A stretch of DNA of 64,000 bases from Janthinobacterium sp. PAMC25594 (GCF_019443505.1 NZ_CP080377.1:1984001-2048000), one strand, 5' to 3'. Positions 34,466-44,326 are shown, counted from the first letter of the stretch. Numbers and translations: made by a program. Notes: a model not told the origin generated them from the letters alone.

Positions 34466-35428
34466 TTAGCCGGGATCCGCCGGCGAAATACCCACGGCCA
34501 GCAAGGCATCGATGCTGGGCACGAAGTAAATCGCCGACGACAGCGGCGTGGAAAAATCCAGCAGCCTGTCCGTCTTGGTGACGCCATCATAGCCTACGCC
34601 GTACATTTGCCGCAGCATGCCCATGGTCACCGTGATATCGCGGCAAAAACCGACAAACATGACGCCCGCCTCGCCGGCATTGGCGTAATTGGCATTGCGG
34701 CGCACGATATCGACTTCCTCGCCATCGCGGATGAACTGGTTGCGGCCCACATGGGAATCGACGGGCAGCGGCGACAATTCATGGCTGCCGGCCTTGGTGC
34801 GGCCCCACACCTGCTCGGCCGCGTGCACGGGCAAGGCGCGCAGGCGCTCGACGTCCATGCGCCATTTCTGCAGCAGCACGGTGGAGCCGCCCGCACCCGC
34901 CTCGCCGTCCGGAATGATGGCCACGCCGTGGGCGCGGAACGGATTCGGATTGGCGACGCCGTCGGCAAAGCCGTCGAAGGTCACATTATTGTGATATGGA
35001 AAACACACTTGTTCGCTGGCCAGCTCGGCGAAGGGACTCAGCAAAGTGAGCGTCGTGCGCATGCTGTCGTACAGGGTGGCCGCGTTCGACTGCGTGATCC
35101 AGACCCAGAAATCGTGCTGGGTGGCGGGCGCCGTCTTGCCGTTGGCGCCCACGAGATCCTGCGCGAACGATTCCATGTTGTCCGGCACGCCGCCGGGACA
35201 GGCGGCGCGCCACAGCTCAGGCTTGAATCCCAGCACCACATTGGCCGTGCCGCCTGTCAACTGATGGTGGCGGTTCAGGGTGGGGTCGAGGATGCCCGTG
35301 ACTTCGGATTCCCACAATTTACTGAGCGACTTGAACAACTGCCGCATATCGACGCCGGCCTTGACATTGAACTGCAAATGCACTTCATCGCGCGCGACGA
35401 CGGACAGCATGCTTTGTGGAATTGCCAT
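34466..35428 (-). CDS. Dyp-type heme peroxidase
   Basis: A 320-aa dye-decolorising peroxidase with the family signature GxxDG (TFDGFADGVANP, residues about 150-161), the distal Asp of which drives peroxide cleavage. DSHVGRNQF and VDIVRRNANYANAGEAGVMFVGFCRDI follow. No Tat or Sec signal is present, so it is cytoplasmic (class B-like size), and no encapsulin gene is nearby. The start at 35428 follows GAGGAAC; 22 upstream in-frame residues look non-native. It is divergent from the MocR-like regulator. Confidence 0.9.
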   Translation of the reverse strand: MAIPQSMLSVVARDEVHLQFNVKAGVDMRQLFKSLSKLWESEVTGILDPTLNRHHQLTGGTANVVLGFKPELWRAACPGGVPDNMESFAQDLVGANGKTAPATQHDFWVWITQSNAATLYDSMRTTLTLLSPFAELASEQVCFPYHNNVTFDGFADGVANPNPFRAHGVAIIPDGEAGAGGSTVLLQKWRMDVERLRALPVHAAEQVWGRTKAGSHELSPLPVDSHVGRNQFIRDGEEVDIVRRNANYANAGEAGVMFVGFCRDITVTMGMLRQMYGVGYDGVTKTDRLLDFSTPLSSAIYFVPSIDALLAVGISPADPG

Positions 35429-35586
35429 GACAGATGTTCCTCTTTTAGTTTTCTCTATGGATATTAAACCAGAAGTGCAGGTTGGTAGTTTCATTTAGGC
35501 AACATGCGATCTTTGTAACTATAGGTCGTCATGAATTGGACGATAATGCAATGATGTAGAGCAAGAATCAAGAATGGAACCATTGC

Positions 35587-37008
35587 ATGAAATTGTATGA
35601 AAAGCTCGTCGGCGACATCGAGCAACTGGTGGACAAGGGCGTGCTCTTGCCCGGCGAACGCATCCCCTCGGTGCGCCAGACCAGCCAGCAGCACAAGCTC
35701 AGTATCACCACGGTGCTGCGCGCCTACGTCAAGCTGGAAAGCATGGGCGTGCTCGAAAGCCGGCCCCAGTCCGGCTACTTCGTGCGCCAGCGGGCCAGCG
35801 ATACGGCCGCGCCGTCCCTGTGCATGCAGGCGTCGCACCCCAGCCCCGTGCCGGCCGAAGTGCACGTCAGCCGCCTGGTGCTGTCGACCCTGCGCTCGAT
35901 CGGCTTGCACGATGCCATTCCGCTGGGCTCGCCCTACCCCGACCCTTCGCGGTTTCCCTGGGAACGCATCAACCAGTATGCGGGTGCCGTGGCGCGCCGC
36001 AACCGCGTGTGGAACATGACGGACGACCTTCCGCCGGGCAACCCGCAGCTGATCCGTGAAATCGCCCGCCGCTACATGGAAAACGGCCTGGCCGTCGATC
36101 CCGACGAAATCATCGTCACCGTGGGCGCCACGGAAGCGATCAACCTGTGCCTGCAAGCGGTGGCCAAGCCGGGCGATACCATCGCCGTCGAGTCGCCCAC
36201 CTTCTATGCCATGCTGATGGCCGTCGAACGGCTGGGCATGAAGGTGGTGGAAATTTCCACCGATCCGTATGAAGGCATCAGCATCGAGGCGCTGGCCAAC
36301 ATCATGGCCCGGCAACCGATCGCCGCCGTCATGGTGATGCCGAACTTCCAGAATCCGCTGGGCTTTCAAATGTCGGACCAGCGCAAGTGGGCCCTGGTCC
36401 AGCTGCTGGAGCAGCACGACGTGCCCGCCATCGAAAACGGCGTCTACAACGAACTGTATTACGGCGACGCCCACCCGTCCTCGCTCAAGTCCTACGACCG
36501 CAAGGGCCTGGTGCTGCACTGTTCCTCGTTTTCCAAGAGCCTCAGTTCGGCCCAGCGCGTGGGCTGGGCCCTGGCCGGGCGCTATCGGGGCAAGGTGGAG
36601 GAACTCAAATTCCTCAACACCCTGGCCACGTCCTCGTTTCCCCAGCTGGCCATCGCCGAATACCTGCAAAACGATGGCTACGAACAGCATCTGCGCCGCA
36701 CCCGCAAGGCCTACGCCCAGCAGGCACGCATCATGGCGGCCGCCGTGCAGCGCTTCTTTCCCGCTGGCACGAAAATCTCGCACCCGCAGGGCGGCTACGT
36801 GCTGTGGGTGGAATTGCCCGGCGACATAGACTCCATTCAGCTGTACCGGCGCGCGCTGGAATGCAAGATCACGGTGGGTCCGGGGCGCATGTTTTCCGTC
36901 AGCCAGGCCTACAAACATTGCATCCGCCTCAATTACAGCTATCCGTGGAGCGTGGGCGTGGAACAGGCGATCATCCTGCTCGGCAAACTTATCACCGAAT
37001 TCCTGTAG
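35587..37008 (+). CDS. MocR/PdxR-like GntR-aminotransferase regulator
   Basis: A 473-aa fusion of a GntR winged HTH (residues 1-70: LYEKLVGDIEQLVDKGVLLPGERIPSVRQTSQQHKLSITTVLRAYVKLESMGVLES) and a class I/II aminotransferase fold. The PLP lysine is Lys317 in SSFSKSLSSAQRVGW. VPAIENGVYNELYYGDAHPSSLKSYD has Asn and Tyr where aminotransferases have D-x-Y, a common MocR variation. Such proteins sense PLP or amino compounds to control a neighbouring gene; the divergent Dyp peroxidase gene (158-base gap) is the obvious candidate target. Confidence 0.9.
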   Translation: MKLYEKLVGDIEQLVDKGVLLPGERIPSVRQTSQQHKLSITTVLRAYVKLESMGVLESRPQSGYFVRQRASDTAAPSLCMQASHPSPVPAEVHVSRLVLSTLRSIGLHDAIPLGSPYPDPSRFPWERINQYAGAVARRNRVWNMTDDLPPGNPQLIREIARRYMENGLAVDPDEIIVTVGATEAINLCLQAVAKPGDTIAVESPTFYAMLMAVERLGMKVVEISTDPYEGISIEALANIMARQPIAAVMVMPNFQNPLGFQMSDQRKWALVQLLEQHDVPAIENGVYNELYYGDAHPSSLKSYDRKGLVLHCSSFSKSLSSAQRVGWALAGRYRGKVEELKFLNTLATSSFPQLAIAEYLQNDGYEQHLRRTRKAYAQQARIMAAAVQRFFPAGTKISHPQGGYVLWVELPGDIDSIQLYRRALECKITVGPGRMFSVSQAYKHCIRLNYSYPWSVGVEQAIILLGKLITEFL

Positions 37009-37026
37009 CCACTCCACGCAGTCCCG

Positions 37027-38109
37027 TCACCCGCCCACCAGCGACATGCGCACGGTGGGATACTGCTTGCGCCCGCCCACCTGGGCCAGTGCGCCGCGCA
37101 CTTCCGAGTAGCGGTCGCCACGGCGCTGCCAGTGCCGGCGCAGCACGGTTTCCAGCCCTTGCTCGGTATCCAGATGGGGCCTCAGGTCGAGGCCGTCGTG
37201 GGCGAACAGGCAGGTGAACAGCTTGCCGTCCGACGAGACGCGCACGCGGCTGCAGTCGCCGCAGAACGGCTGCGACACGCTGGAAATGAAGCCCACTTCA
37301 CCGCCGCCATCGAGGTAACTATAACGGCTGGCCGTCTCGTGCAAGATCGGCTTGCCTTCGCCCAGCGACACGAGGGGAAATTCGGCGGCGATCAGCGCCC
37401 GCGCTTCGTCCGACGTGACGACATGCGTGCGCGACCAGGCGCCGATGCCGCCCACGTCCATGAATTCGATCAGGCGCAGGATAACGCCCGTGTGGCGGAA
37501 ATGGCGCGCCAGCGGCACGATCTGGCTATCGTTGACGCCTTTCTGCACCACCATGTTGACCTTCACGGGATGCAAGCCCACGGCTTGCGCCACCTCGATG
37601 CCGTGCAGCACTTTCTCGACGGGAAAGTCGACGCCGTTCATGCGCTGGAATATGCCGTTGTCCAGGCTGTCGAGGCTGACGGTGACCCGCTCCAGGCCCG
37701 CATCCTTCAGCGAGCGCGCCTTGGCCGCCAGCAAGCTGCCGTTGGTCGTCAGCGCGATGCCCACGGCGCGCCCGTCCGGCGTGGTGAGTCTCGCCAGCAT
37801 CTCGATCAGCTGTTCCAGGTTCTTGCGCAGCAGCGGCTCGCCGCCCGTGATGCGGATTTTATCGACGCCCAGGCGCACGAAGGCGCGCGCCATCGTTTCG
37901 ATCTGCGCGAAGGACAGGCGCTCGCTCGATGGCAGAAACGGGTAATCGCTGGGGTACAGCTCGGCCGGCATGCAATAGGTGCAGCGGAAATTGCACTGGT
38001 CGATGACGGAAATGCGCAAGTCCGTCAGGGGGCGGCCCAGCATGTCCACGCAGGGCTCAAAATAGTCTGGCTGCCGGAGCGCTGGCTGCGGATACAGGAT
38101 GGTGTTCAT
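37027..38109 (-). CDS. moaA: GTP 3',8-cyclase MoaA (molybdenum cofactor synthesis)
   Basis: A 360-aa radical-SAM enzyme. The N-terminal cluster motif is CNFRCTYCMP, and a second 4Fe-4S site is formed by FCGDCSRVRVSSDGKLFTCLF near the C-terminus. The protein ends in the invariant double glycine (SLVGG) that reaches the active site. It catalyses the first step of molybdopterin synthesis, GTP to 3',8-cyclo-GTP, with MoaC. Here it lies apart from other moa genes, beside a molybdoenzyme operon, with a promoter motif shared with that operon. GGGGAAG precedes the ATG. Confidence 0.96.
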   Translation of the reverse strand: MNTILYPQPALRQPDYFEPCVDMLGRPLTDLRISVIDQCNFRCTYCMPAELYPSDYPFLPSSERLSFAQIETMARAFVRLGVDKIRITGGEPLLRKNLEQLIEMLARLTTPDGRAVGIALTTNGSLLAAKARSLKDAGLERVTVSLDSLDNGIFQRMNGVDFPVEKVLHGIEVAQAVGLHPVKVNMVVQKGVNDSQIVPLARHFRHTGVILRLIEFMDVGGIGAWSRTHVVTSDEARALIAAEFPLVSLGEGKPILHETASRYSYLDGGGEVGFISSVSQPFCGDCSRVRVSSDGKLFTCLFAHDGLDLRPHLDTEQGLETVLRRHWQRRGDRYSEVRGALAQVGGRKQYPTVRMSLVGG

Positions 38110-38174
38110 TGTTGCTTCCCCTCGATAGGCATACGTCAGGATGTAGCATAAGACGAATGGGGGCAGGCAAAGAG

Positions 38175-38204
38175 GTACAGTCCGGCGCCAGCCGATAGAG
38201 TACA
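38175..38204 (-). promoter_or_regulatory. Bipartite operator/promoter motif upstream of moaA
   Basis: Read on the minus strand: TGTACTCT, 15 bases, ACTGTAC. The same pair with the same 15-base spacing lies upstream of the FdhF-type operon at 38567-38596, and CCGG precedes the right half-site in both. The right half-site also sits in a perfect 12-bp hairpin (38177-38188 with 38208-38219). It lies 66-95 bases before the moaA ATG. Confidence 0.7.
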
Positions 38205-38223
38205 GACGCGCCGGACTGTGCTC

Positions 38224-38496
38224 TTACTGCGCAGGCGGCGCGAACATGCTGGCGCACAGCTGCGCGCCCGCCGCGCTCAGGGATGCGCTGCCGCCGCCGC
38301 TCTCCGCCGCGGCGACCACCACCAATCCCGCGCTGGACAGCGCATTGAGCTGGCGCAGCAAAGTACTCATCTGTACCCCTGCCCGCTTGGCCAGCTTGGC
38401 CAGCGACCACGGTTTCTCCGGCGCCTCCTGCCGTGCTTGCCACAGCAGCGCCAGCAGCGCTATCAGCGCCGCGTCGATCCCTTCTTCCTTGTGCAT
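38224..38496 (-). CDS. Small winged-helix regulator (90 aa)
   Basis: A 90-aa protein that is essentially one winged HTH: WSLAKLAKRAGVQMSTLLRQLNALSSAGLVVVAAAESGGGSASLSAAG (residues about 28-75), close to ArsR/MarR-like single-domain regulators. No metal- or ligand-binding cysteines are visible. AAGGAG fixes the start at 38496. It lies between moaA and the molybdoenzyme operon, and a common bipartite motif flanks it on both sides, so it is the natural candidate to bind that motif. Confidence 0.78.
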   Translation of the reverse strand: MHKEEGIDAALIALLALLWQARQEAPEKPWSLAKLAKRAGVQMSTLLRQLNALSSAGLVVVAAAESGGGSASLSAAGAQLCASMFAPPAQ

Positions 38497-38566
38497 GTTT
38501 TTTCTCCTTGTCCACATCATAAATCACGGCCGGCGCCGGCGCGACCGGCATCGTCGTCTTGCCATC

Positions 38567-38596
38567 TGTACTCTGTTTTTTTGTCCGGAACTGTGC
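38567..38596 (+). promoter_or_regulatory. Bipartite operator/promoter motif upstream of the FdhF-type operon
   Basis: TGTACTCT (38567-38574), 15 bases, ACTGTGC (38590-38596), matching the moaA-side motif in both half-sites and in spacing. It is 67-96 bases before the ATG at 38663, nearly the same distance as in moaA, and lies in the divergent gap shared with the small winged-helix gene. Confidence 0.7.
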
Positions 38597-38662
38597 GCCT
38601 ACGGGGAGGTCCGCCGCCCCTACCATGTGATTGTCCCATCGCATATCACCAGGAGAGTCATC

Positions 38663-40975
38663 ATGAGCAAGCCAAAGTCCGACGCGCGCATCGCGCCCTA
38701 CACCCATGCCGCGGCCGGTTGGGGAGCCCTCAAGTACGTGGCCATCAATCTGTTCAAGGAAAAAGTCAGCGCAGGCAACTACCGTTCGCTGTTCGAGCAA
38801 AACCAGCCCGACGGCTTCGACTGTCCCGGCTGCGCCTGGCCCGACCGCGAACACGCGTCCACGTTCGAATTCTGCGAAAACGGCGTCAAGGCCGTGGCCG
38901 CCGAATCGACGAGCAAGCGCGTGCGCCCCGAGTTTTTCCAGGAACACACGGTCACCGAACTGATGCAGCAGTCGGACTATGACCTGGAACAACATGGCCG
39001 CTTGACGGACCCCATGGTGTACGACGCGGCCAGCGACAAATACCAGGCCATTGCCTGGGACGACGCCTTCGCCCTCGTGGCGCACCACTTGCACGCGCTG
39101 GACGACCCGAACCAGGCCGCCTTCTACACGTCTGGCCGCGCCAGCAACGAAGCGGCCTTTTTGTATCAACTGTTCGTGCGCGCCTACGGCACGAACAACT
39201 TCCCCGACTGTTCCAACCTGTGCCATGAAGCGACGAGCCGTGGCTTGCCGGAAACGGTCGGCATCGGCAAGGGCACGGTGCTGCTGGACGATTTCGAGCA
39301 TGCGGACACCCTGCTGCTGTTCGGCCAGAACCCGGCCACCAACCACCCGCGCATGCTGGGCGAATTGCGCGAAGCGTCGCGCCGTGGCGCCGTCATCGTC
39401 TCCATCAACCCGCTGCACGAACGGGGCCTGGAACGCTTCACCAGCCCCCAGCACCCGCTGGAAATGCTGACGGGCGGCAGCACGAACATCTGTTCGCTGT
39501 TCATCTGCCCGACTCTGGGCGGCGACTTTGCGCTGATCAAGGCCATGGCCAAGCGCGTCGTCGAGCTCGATGACGACGCCATCGCCCACGGCCAGGAGCG
39601 CGTGCTCGACTGCGCCTTCATCGCCGAACACACGAGCGGCTTCGACGCCTTCGCGGCCGACCTGCGCGCGGAAAGCTGGGACTTGCTGATCGCCGAATCG
39701 GGCGTGGCGCGCGACAAGATCGAAGAGTTGACGCAGATCTATGTCAAAGGCAAGGCCGTCATCGCCACCTGGGGCATGGGCGTGACGCAGCACAAGAATT
39801 CGCTGGCCACCGTGCAAATTCTGTCGAACTTGATGATGATGCGCGGCAATATCGGCAAGCGCGGCGCGGGCCTGTGCCCCGTGCGCGGCCACTCGAACGT
39901 GCAGGGCGACCGCACCATGGGCATCGAGGAACAGCCGACCAAGGAATTCCTCGACCGCCTGGGCCTGGTCTTCAACTTCGAGCCGCCGCGCCACCACGGC
40001 TATGACGCCGTCGGCACCATCGCCGCCATGCTGGAGAAAAAAGTGAAAGTGTTTGTCGCGCTCGGTGGCAATTTCTCGATGGCCACGCCGGACACGCCGC
40101 GCACCTGGGACGCGCTGCGTTCGTGCGACCTGACCGTGCATATCGCCACCAAGCTCAACCGCAGCCACCTCGTGCACGGCAAGGATGCGCTGATCCTGCC
40201 CACCTTGGGCCGCACGGAAATCGATGTGCAGCAAGGCGTGGCGCAAGGCGTGACGGTGGAAGACTCGATGAGCATGGTGCACATCTCGTTCGGCATGAAC
40301 CAGCCCGCCTCGCCCAATCTACGCTCGGAAATCGCCATCGTGGCCGGCATGGCGCAGGCGACCGTCGGCAGCGAAAAGATCGACTGGCTGCGCTTTTCCG
40401 GCAACTATGCGCTGCTGCGCGATTCCATCGAGCAAGTATTCGATGACTTTTTCGATTACAACTTGCGCATAGCCAAGCCGGGCGGCTTCCACCTGGAAAT
40501 CGCCTCACGTGAAAGAGTCTGGAAGACGCCGAGCGGCAAGGCGCAATTCCTCGTCAACGCCGTGGAACTGGACACGCCGATCCACCGTGCGCGACAGCAA
40601 TATGGCGAGCGCCTGATGGTGCTGATGACCACGCGTTCGCACGACCAGTACAACACGACGATCTACGCCATGGACGACCGCTACCGTGGCGTATTCGGCC
40701 AGCGCCGCGTCGTCTTCATCAACAAGGATGACCTGGCCATGCTGGGCTTTGCGGCCGGCGACTGGGTCGACCTGATCGGCGTGTGGCATGACGGCATCGA
40801 ACGCCGCGCCGACCGCTTCCTGCTGGTCGAGTACGACATTCCGCGCGGCTGCATCGGCGCCTACTACCCGGAAACCAATCCGCTGGTGCCGCTGGACAGC
40901 GTGGGCCACGGTTCGCGCACGCCGACCTTCAAATCCATCCCCGTACTGCTGTCGCCTTCGGCCGCCCTCAGCTGA
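38663..40975 (+). CDS. FdhF/YdeP-family molybdopterin oxidoreductase
   Basis: A 770-aa cytoplasmic protein of the TIGR01701-type FdhF/YdeP family, with Mo-bisMGD domains throughout and an Asp-decarboxylase-like C-terminal domain (about 630-765). The likely Mo ligand is Cys187 in DCSNLCHEATSRGL, which aligns with ARVUHGPSVAGL of formate dehydrogenase H. Only two N-terminal cysteines (Cys54, Cys57 in DCPGCAWPD) are seen, so a standard 4Fe-4S site is doubtful. There is no Tat signal. The reaction is unproven for this family; FdhD in the same operon argues for a formate-dehydrogenase-like enzyme. Ribosome-binding site AGGAGA. Confidence 0.88.
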   Translation: MSKPKSDARIAPYTHAAAGWGALKYVAINLFKEKVSAGNYRSLFEQNQPDGFDCPGCAWPDREHASTFEFCENGVKAVAAESTSKRVRPEFFQEHTVTELMQQSDYDLEQHGRLTDPMVYDAASDKYQAIAWDDAFALVAHHLHALDDPNQAAFYTSGRASNEAAFLYQLFVRAYGTNNFPDCSNLCHEATSRGLPETVGIGKGTVLLDDFEHADTLLLFGQNPATNHPRMLGELREASRRGAVIVSINPLHERGLERFTSPQHPLEMLTGGSTNICSLFICPTLGGDFALIKAMAKRVVELDDDAIAHGQERVLDCAFIAEHTSGFDAFAADLRAESWDLLIAESGVARDKIEELTQIYVKGKAVIATWGMGVTQHKNSLATVQILSNLMMMRGNIGKRGAGLCPVRGHSNVQGDRTMGIEEQPTKEFLDRLGLVFNFEPPRHHGYDAVGTIAAMLEKKVKVFVALGGNFSMATPDTPRTWDALRSCDLTVHIATKLNRSHLVHGKDALILPTLGRTEIDVQQGVAQGVTVEDSMSMVHISFGMNQPASPNLRSEIAIVAGMAQATVGSEKIDWLRFSGNYALLRDSIEQVFDDFFDYNLRIAKPGGFHLEIASRERVWKTPSGKAQFLVNAVELDTPIHRARQQYGERLMVLMTTRSHDQYNTTIYAMDDRYRGVFGQRRVVFINKDDLAMLGFAAGDWVDLIGVWHDGIERRADRFLLVEYDIPRGCIGAYYPETNPLVPLDSVGHGSRTPTFKSIPVLLSPSAALS

Positions 40976-40988
40976 TCAGGAGAACGCC

Positions 40989-42368
40989 ATGTTCGGTTTC
41001 GATACCCTGGACCTGTCGCGCGCGCAATTTGCGATGACGGCCATCTTCCACATTTTGTGGCCCATATTGACGATCAGCCTGTCGCTGTTCCTGTTCGTCG
41101 TCGAGGCGCTGTGGCTGCGCACCAGCGACCCCGTCTACTACCGCCACGCGCGCTTCTGGAGCAAGCTGCTGGTGCTCAACTTCGCCGTCGGCGTCGTCAG
41201 CGGGATTCCCCTGGAATTCCAGTTCGGCACCAACTGGGCGCCGTTCTCGCACCATTCCGGCCAGTTCATCGGCAACATCCTCGGCTTCGAGGGCGCCATG
41301 GCCTTCATGCTGGAAGCGGGCTTCATCGGCGTCATGATGTTCGGCTGGGGCCGCGTACCGAAGGGCGTGCACCTGTTTGCCACCGGCATCGTGGCGCTAG
41401 GGTCGAGCATTTCCTCGTTCTGGATCATGGTCGCCAATTCCTGGATGCAGACGCCGGCCGGCGTGCGCGTGGTCGATGGCAAGATCATCGTCACCGATTA
41501 CGTGGCCGCCATCTTCAATCCCGACATGGCCTGGGCCGTGGGCCACATGTGGGTGGCCGCCGTGGAAACTGGCTTGTTCGTCATCGCCGGCATTTCCGCC
41601 TGGTATATGTTCAAGCGCCGCGAGCCGGCCTTCTTCGCCCGCTCGTTCAAGCTGGCGCTGATGCTGCTGCTGGTCATCGCGCCGTTGCAAGTGTGGCTCG
41701 GCGACTCGAGCGGCGTCGACGTCTTCAAGACCCAGCCCGCCAAGGGCGCGGCCATCGAAGGCCACTGGCACACGAATCCCGATGGCGAGGGCGCGGCCTG
41801 GTCCCTGCTGGCCTGGCCCAACCAGGCCGAGCAAAAGAATGACTGGTCGCTCGAAGTGCCCGGCATGCTCAGCGTGATCGCCACGCATAGCGCCACGGGC
41901 AAGATCACGGGCCTGGCCGACATCGCCCGCGCAGACCAGCCGCCCATGCTGCCGCTGCTGTACTACGCGTTTCGCGCCATGGCCGGCATCGGCATGTGGT
42001 TCGTGCTGCTGGCGTTCTGGACCTTCGTGGCCTGGCGCAAGGTGGGTGGGCGGGTGCAGGAGTTCGTGCGCAACCGCAAGCTGCTGCTGGCCTGGGTGCT
42101 GACGATACCGCTGCCGTATATCGCCGTCGAGTGCGGCTGGATCGTGCGCGAAGTGGGACGCCAGCCATGGGTCGTGTACGGCTTGCTGCGCACGCGCGAC
42201 GCCGTCTCCGACGTGTCGGCCCATGCCGTGGCCGGCAGCATGCTGATGTTCTGCGTGTTTTACATCGTGCTGTTCCTTGCGTTTTTTGTGTTCGCCAGGA
42301 AATGGTTGCAACAAGGCCCGGACCTGGCGCTGCCGCTGCCGGACGCCGCCCATGCCGTGGGGTATTGA
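40989..42368 (+). CDS. cydA: Cytochrome bd-type quinol oxidase subunit I (CioA-like)
   Basis: A 459-aa subunit with nine helices. Heme ligands are His21 (IFHILWP) and His186 (VGHMW), and the conserved GWxxxExGRQPW motif lies at residues 383-394. The periplasmic Q-loop is short, as in cyanide-insensitive CioA-type oxidases. It transfers electrons from quinol to O2 without proton pumping. It is 13 bases downstream of the molybdoenzyme gene, so the two are co-transcribed and may share electron flow through the quinone pool. No cydX or cydDC gene is nearby. Confidence 0.95.
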   Translation: MFGFDTLDLSRAQFAMTAIFHILWPILTISLSLFLFVVEALWLRTSDPVYYRHARFWSKLLVLNFAVGVVSGIPLEFQFGTNWAPFSHHSGQFIGNILGFEGAMAFMLEAGFIGVMMFGWGRVPKGVHLFATGIVALGSSISSFWIMVANSWMQTPAGVRVVDGKIIVTDYVAAIFNPDMAWAVGHMWVAAVETGLFVIAGISAWYMFKRREPAFFARSFKLALMLLLVIAPLQVWLGDSSGVDVFKTQPAKGAAIEGHWHTNPDGEGAAWSLLAWPNQAEQKNDWSLEVPGMLSVIATHSATGKITGLADIARADQPPMLPLLYYAFRAMAGIGMWFVLLAFWTFVAWRKVGGRVQEFVRNRKLLLAWVLTIPLPYIAVECGWIVREVGRQPWVVYGLLRTRDAVSDVSAHAVAGSMLMFCVFYIVLFLAFFVFARKWLQQGPDLALPLPDAAHAVGY

Positions 42369-42398
42369 AATGCGCCCCCATCAATCAAGGAGTATGTA

Positions 42399-43379
42399 AT
42401 GGATATCAATTCGCATGCCATGCTGGGCAATGCCTGGTTCGGCCTGATCGGCCTGATGCTGGTGTTTTACGTGGTCACGGACGGCTTCGACCTGGGCGTG
42501 GGCATCCTCAGCCTGTTCACCGGCCGCGAGCAGGAACGCAACTTGATCTTCCAGTCGATAGCCCACGTGTGGGACGCCAATGAAACCTGGCTGGTGGTGG
42601 TGGGCGGCGCCCTGTTCGGCGCCTTTCCCAGCGCCTACGCCACCCTGCTGGAAGGATTGTACATTCCCATCATGCTGCTGATCGCCAGTCTGATCATGCG
42701 CGGCGCCTCGATCGAGTTCCGCCATGCGGCCGGCAACAAGCGCCTGTGGGACCTGATCTTCGGCGTAGGCAGCCTGCTGGCCGCCGTGGCGCAAGGCGTG
42801 GTGCTGGGCGAAGTCATCACGGGCTTGCAGCCTGGGCCGCTGAGCGGCGTCTTCACGGCCTGCACGGCGCTGGGCGTCGTGGCCGGGTATTGCCTGCTGG
42901 GCAGCACCTACCTGATCAAGAAGACGGGCGGCCAGCTGGAAGCGGCGGCGCGCCGCTATGCGACGGCCAGCGTGCTGGCGACTGTCGCCGCCGCCATCGT
43001 GCTGTCGGCCGGCACCATGGTCTTCAGCGCCATCGGCCACGACCGCTGGGCGCAGCCTGGCGTGTTCGGCGTGCTGCTGGCCCTGGCCGCTATCGCCGCC
43101 AGCGCCTTTATTTACATCCTGTGGGCCGTGCACGTGAACGGCGTGCGCGGACCGTTCCGCGGCGCCATCGTGCTGTTCCTGGCCTCGTTCGCTGGTCTGG
43201 CCATCAGCTTCTTCCCCGACCTGGTGCCGGGCAAGCTGAGCATCGCGGCGGCCGCATCGGACGAGCCGACGTTGATCTTCATGCTGATCGGCATGGGTTC
43301 CATGCTGCCGATCATGATCGGCTACAACCTGTTCCAATACTACGTCTTCGAGGGCAAAGTCGTGCCCCGCAAGCATTGA
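42399..43379 (+). CDS. cydB: Cytochrome bd-type quinol oxidase subunit II
   Basis: A 326-aa subunit II with eight or so helices. The N-terminal signature is GLIGLMLVFYVVTDGFDLGVGIL, followed by AHVWDANETWLVVVGGALFGAFPSAYA and the C-terminal GMGSMLPIMIGYNLFQYYVFEGKV. The length is typical. It follows cydA after a 30-base gap with its own AAGGAG. Together they form the heterodimeric terminal oxidase. Confidence 0.95.
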   Translation: MDINSHAMLGNAWFGLIGLMLVFYVVTDGFDLGVGILSLFTGREQERNLIFQSIAHVWDANETWLVVVGGALFGAFPSAYATLLEGLYIPIMLLIASLIMRGASIEFRHAAGNKRLWDLIFGVGSLLAAVAQGVVLGEVITGLQPGPLSGVFTACTALGVVAGYCLLGSTYLIKKTGGQLEAAARRYATASVLATVAAAIVLSAGTMVFSAIGHDRWAQPGVFGVLLALAAIAASAFIYILWAVHVNGVRGPFRGAIVLFLASFAGLAISFFPDLVPGKLSIAAAASDEPTLIFMLIGMGSMLPIMIGYNLFQYYVFEGKVVPRKH

Positions 43380-43391
43380 GCGGCATCCAAT

Positions 43392-44312
43392 ATGATCATT
43401 CGGCCTACTACCAACTGGTTCCGCATGCTGTTCGTCTGGAACGGCTCCGTGCTGCAAGCCATCATCCCGCAGTTGCTGCTGATGCTGGTCGTCAGTTCGC
43501 TGGCCCTGCTGACGGATGGCCGCATCTTCGGCGTCAAGATTCCGCTCGATACGGCGCCGTTCCCCATGGTCGGCATCAGCCTGGCGATCTTCCTCGGCTT
43601 TCGCAACAACGCCAGCTATGCGCGCTTCGTCGAGGCGCGGCATATCTGGGGGCAATTGCTGATCGCCGCGCGGGCCCTCGCGTCACAGGCGCTCACGTAT
43701 CTGCCACAAGAAACGAGCGGCCTGGACCATGAATTGCTGCTGCGCCGCCTGATCGCCTTCGTGTATGCGCTCAAGCATCAGCTGCGCCAGACGGACCCGC
43801 AGCAAGACCTGGCGCGCTACCTGCCGGCCGAGGAAGTGCAGCGCTTGCAGGGCATCGTCTTCAAGCCCGTCGCCGTACTGCATACGGTGCGGGCCATGCT
43901 GCACGAGGCCGTGCAGCGCCAGCCGGGACAGACGCAGCTGCTGTGGATGCTCGACACGCAGCTCAATGACCTGGCCGCCACCGTGGCTGGCTGCGAGCGC
44001 ATCAAGAACACGCCGATTCCGTATCCGTATGGCGTGCTGGTGCACCGCACCGTCTACATGTACTGTTTTTTACTGCCGCTGGGCCTGGTGGACGCCATCG
44101 GCGTGGCCACGCCCCTCATTTCCGTGTTTGTCGCCTACACCCTGTTTGCGCTGGAAGCCATCGCGCAGCAGATCGCCGAACCGTTCGGCCTGGCGCCCAA
44201 CTGCTTGGCCCTGAACGCCATGACGCGGGAAACGGAACGTTCGCTGCTGGAATTGAACGGCGAGCCGCTGCCGCCCTCGATCCGGCCCTGCCCGCGCTAT
44301 CAGATCGATTAA
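43392..44312 (+). CDS. Bestrophin-family membrane protein
   Basis: A 306-aa protein of the bestrophin/UPF0187 family. The first helices and the FRNNASYARFVEARHIWGQLLIAARALA motif (residues about 55-85) are diagnostic, as is the later CERIKNTPIPYPYGVLVHRTVYMYCFLLPLGL. Bacterial homologues form pentameric channels, for cations in one studied case and anions in others. It lies between cydB (12 bases) and fdhD (14 bases), so it belongs to the same operon. Its link to respiration is not obvious and may be charge balance. Confidence 0.9.
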   Translation: MIIRPTTNWFRMLFVWNGSVLQAIIPQLLLMLVVSSLALLTDGRIFGVKIPLDTAPFPMVGISLAIFLGFRNNASYARFVEARHIWGQLLIAARALASQALTYLPQETSGLDHELLLRRLIAFVYALKHQLRQTDPQQDLARYLPAEEVQRLQGIVFKPVAVLHTVRAMLHEAVQRQPGQTQLLWMLDTQLNDLAATVAGCERIKNTPIPYPYGVLVHRTVYMYCFLLPLGLVDAIGVATPLISVFVAYTLFALEAIAQQIAEPFGLAPNCLALNAMTRETERSLLELNGEPLPPSIRPCPRYQID

Positions 44313-44326
44313 CCGGAGGAAAAATC

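Noticed and set aside
34466..35428. Encapsulin cargo system for the Dyp peroxidase
   Set aside because: No encapsulin shell gene is nearby and no clear C-terminal targeting peptide is visible.
38057..40282. 741-codon minus-strand frame
   Set aside because: Antisense of the molybdopterin oxidoreductase gene, with shadow-type composition and no recognisable domain.
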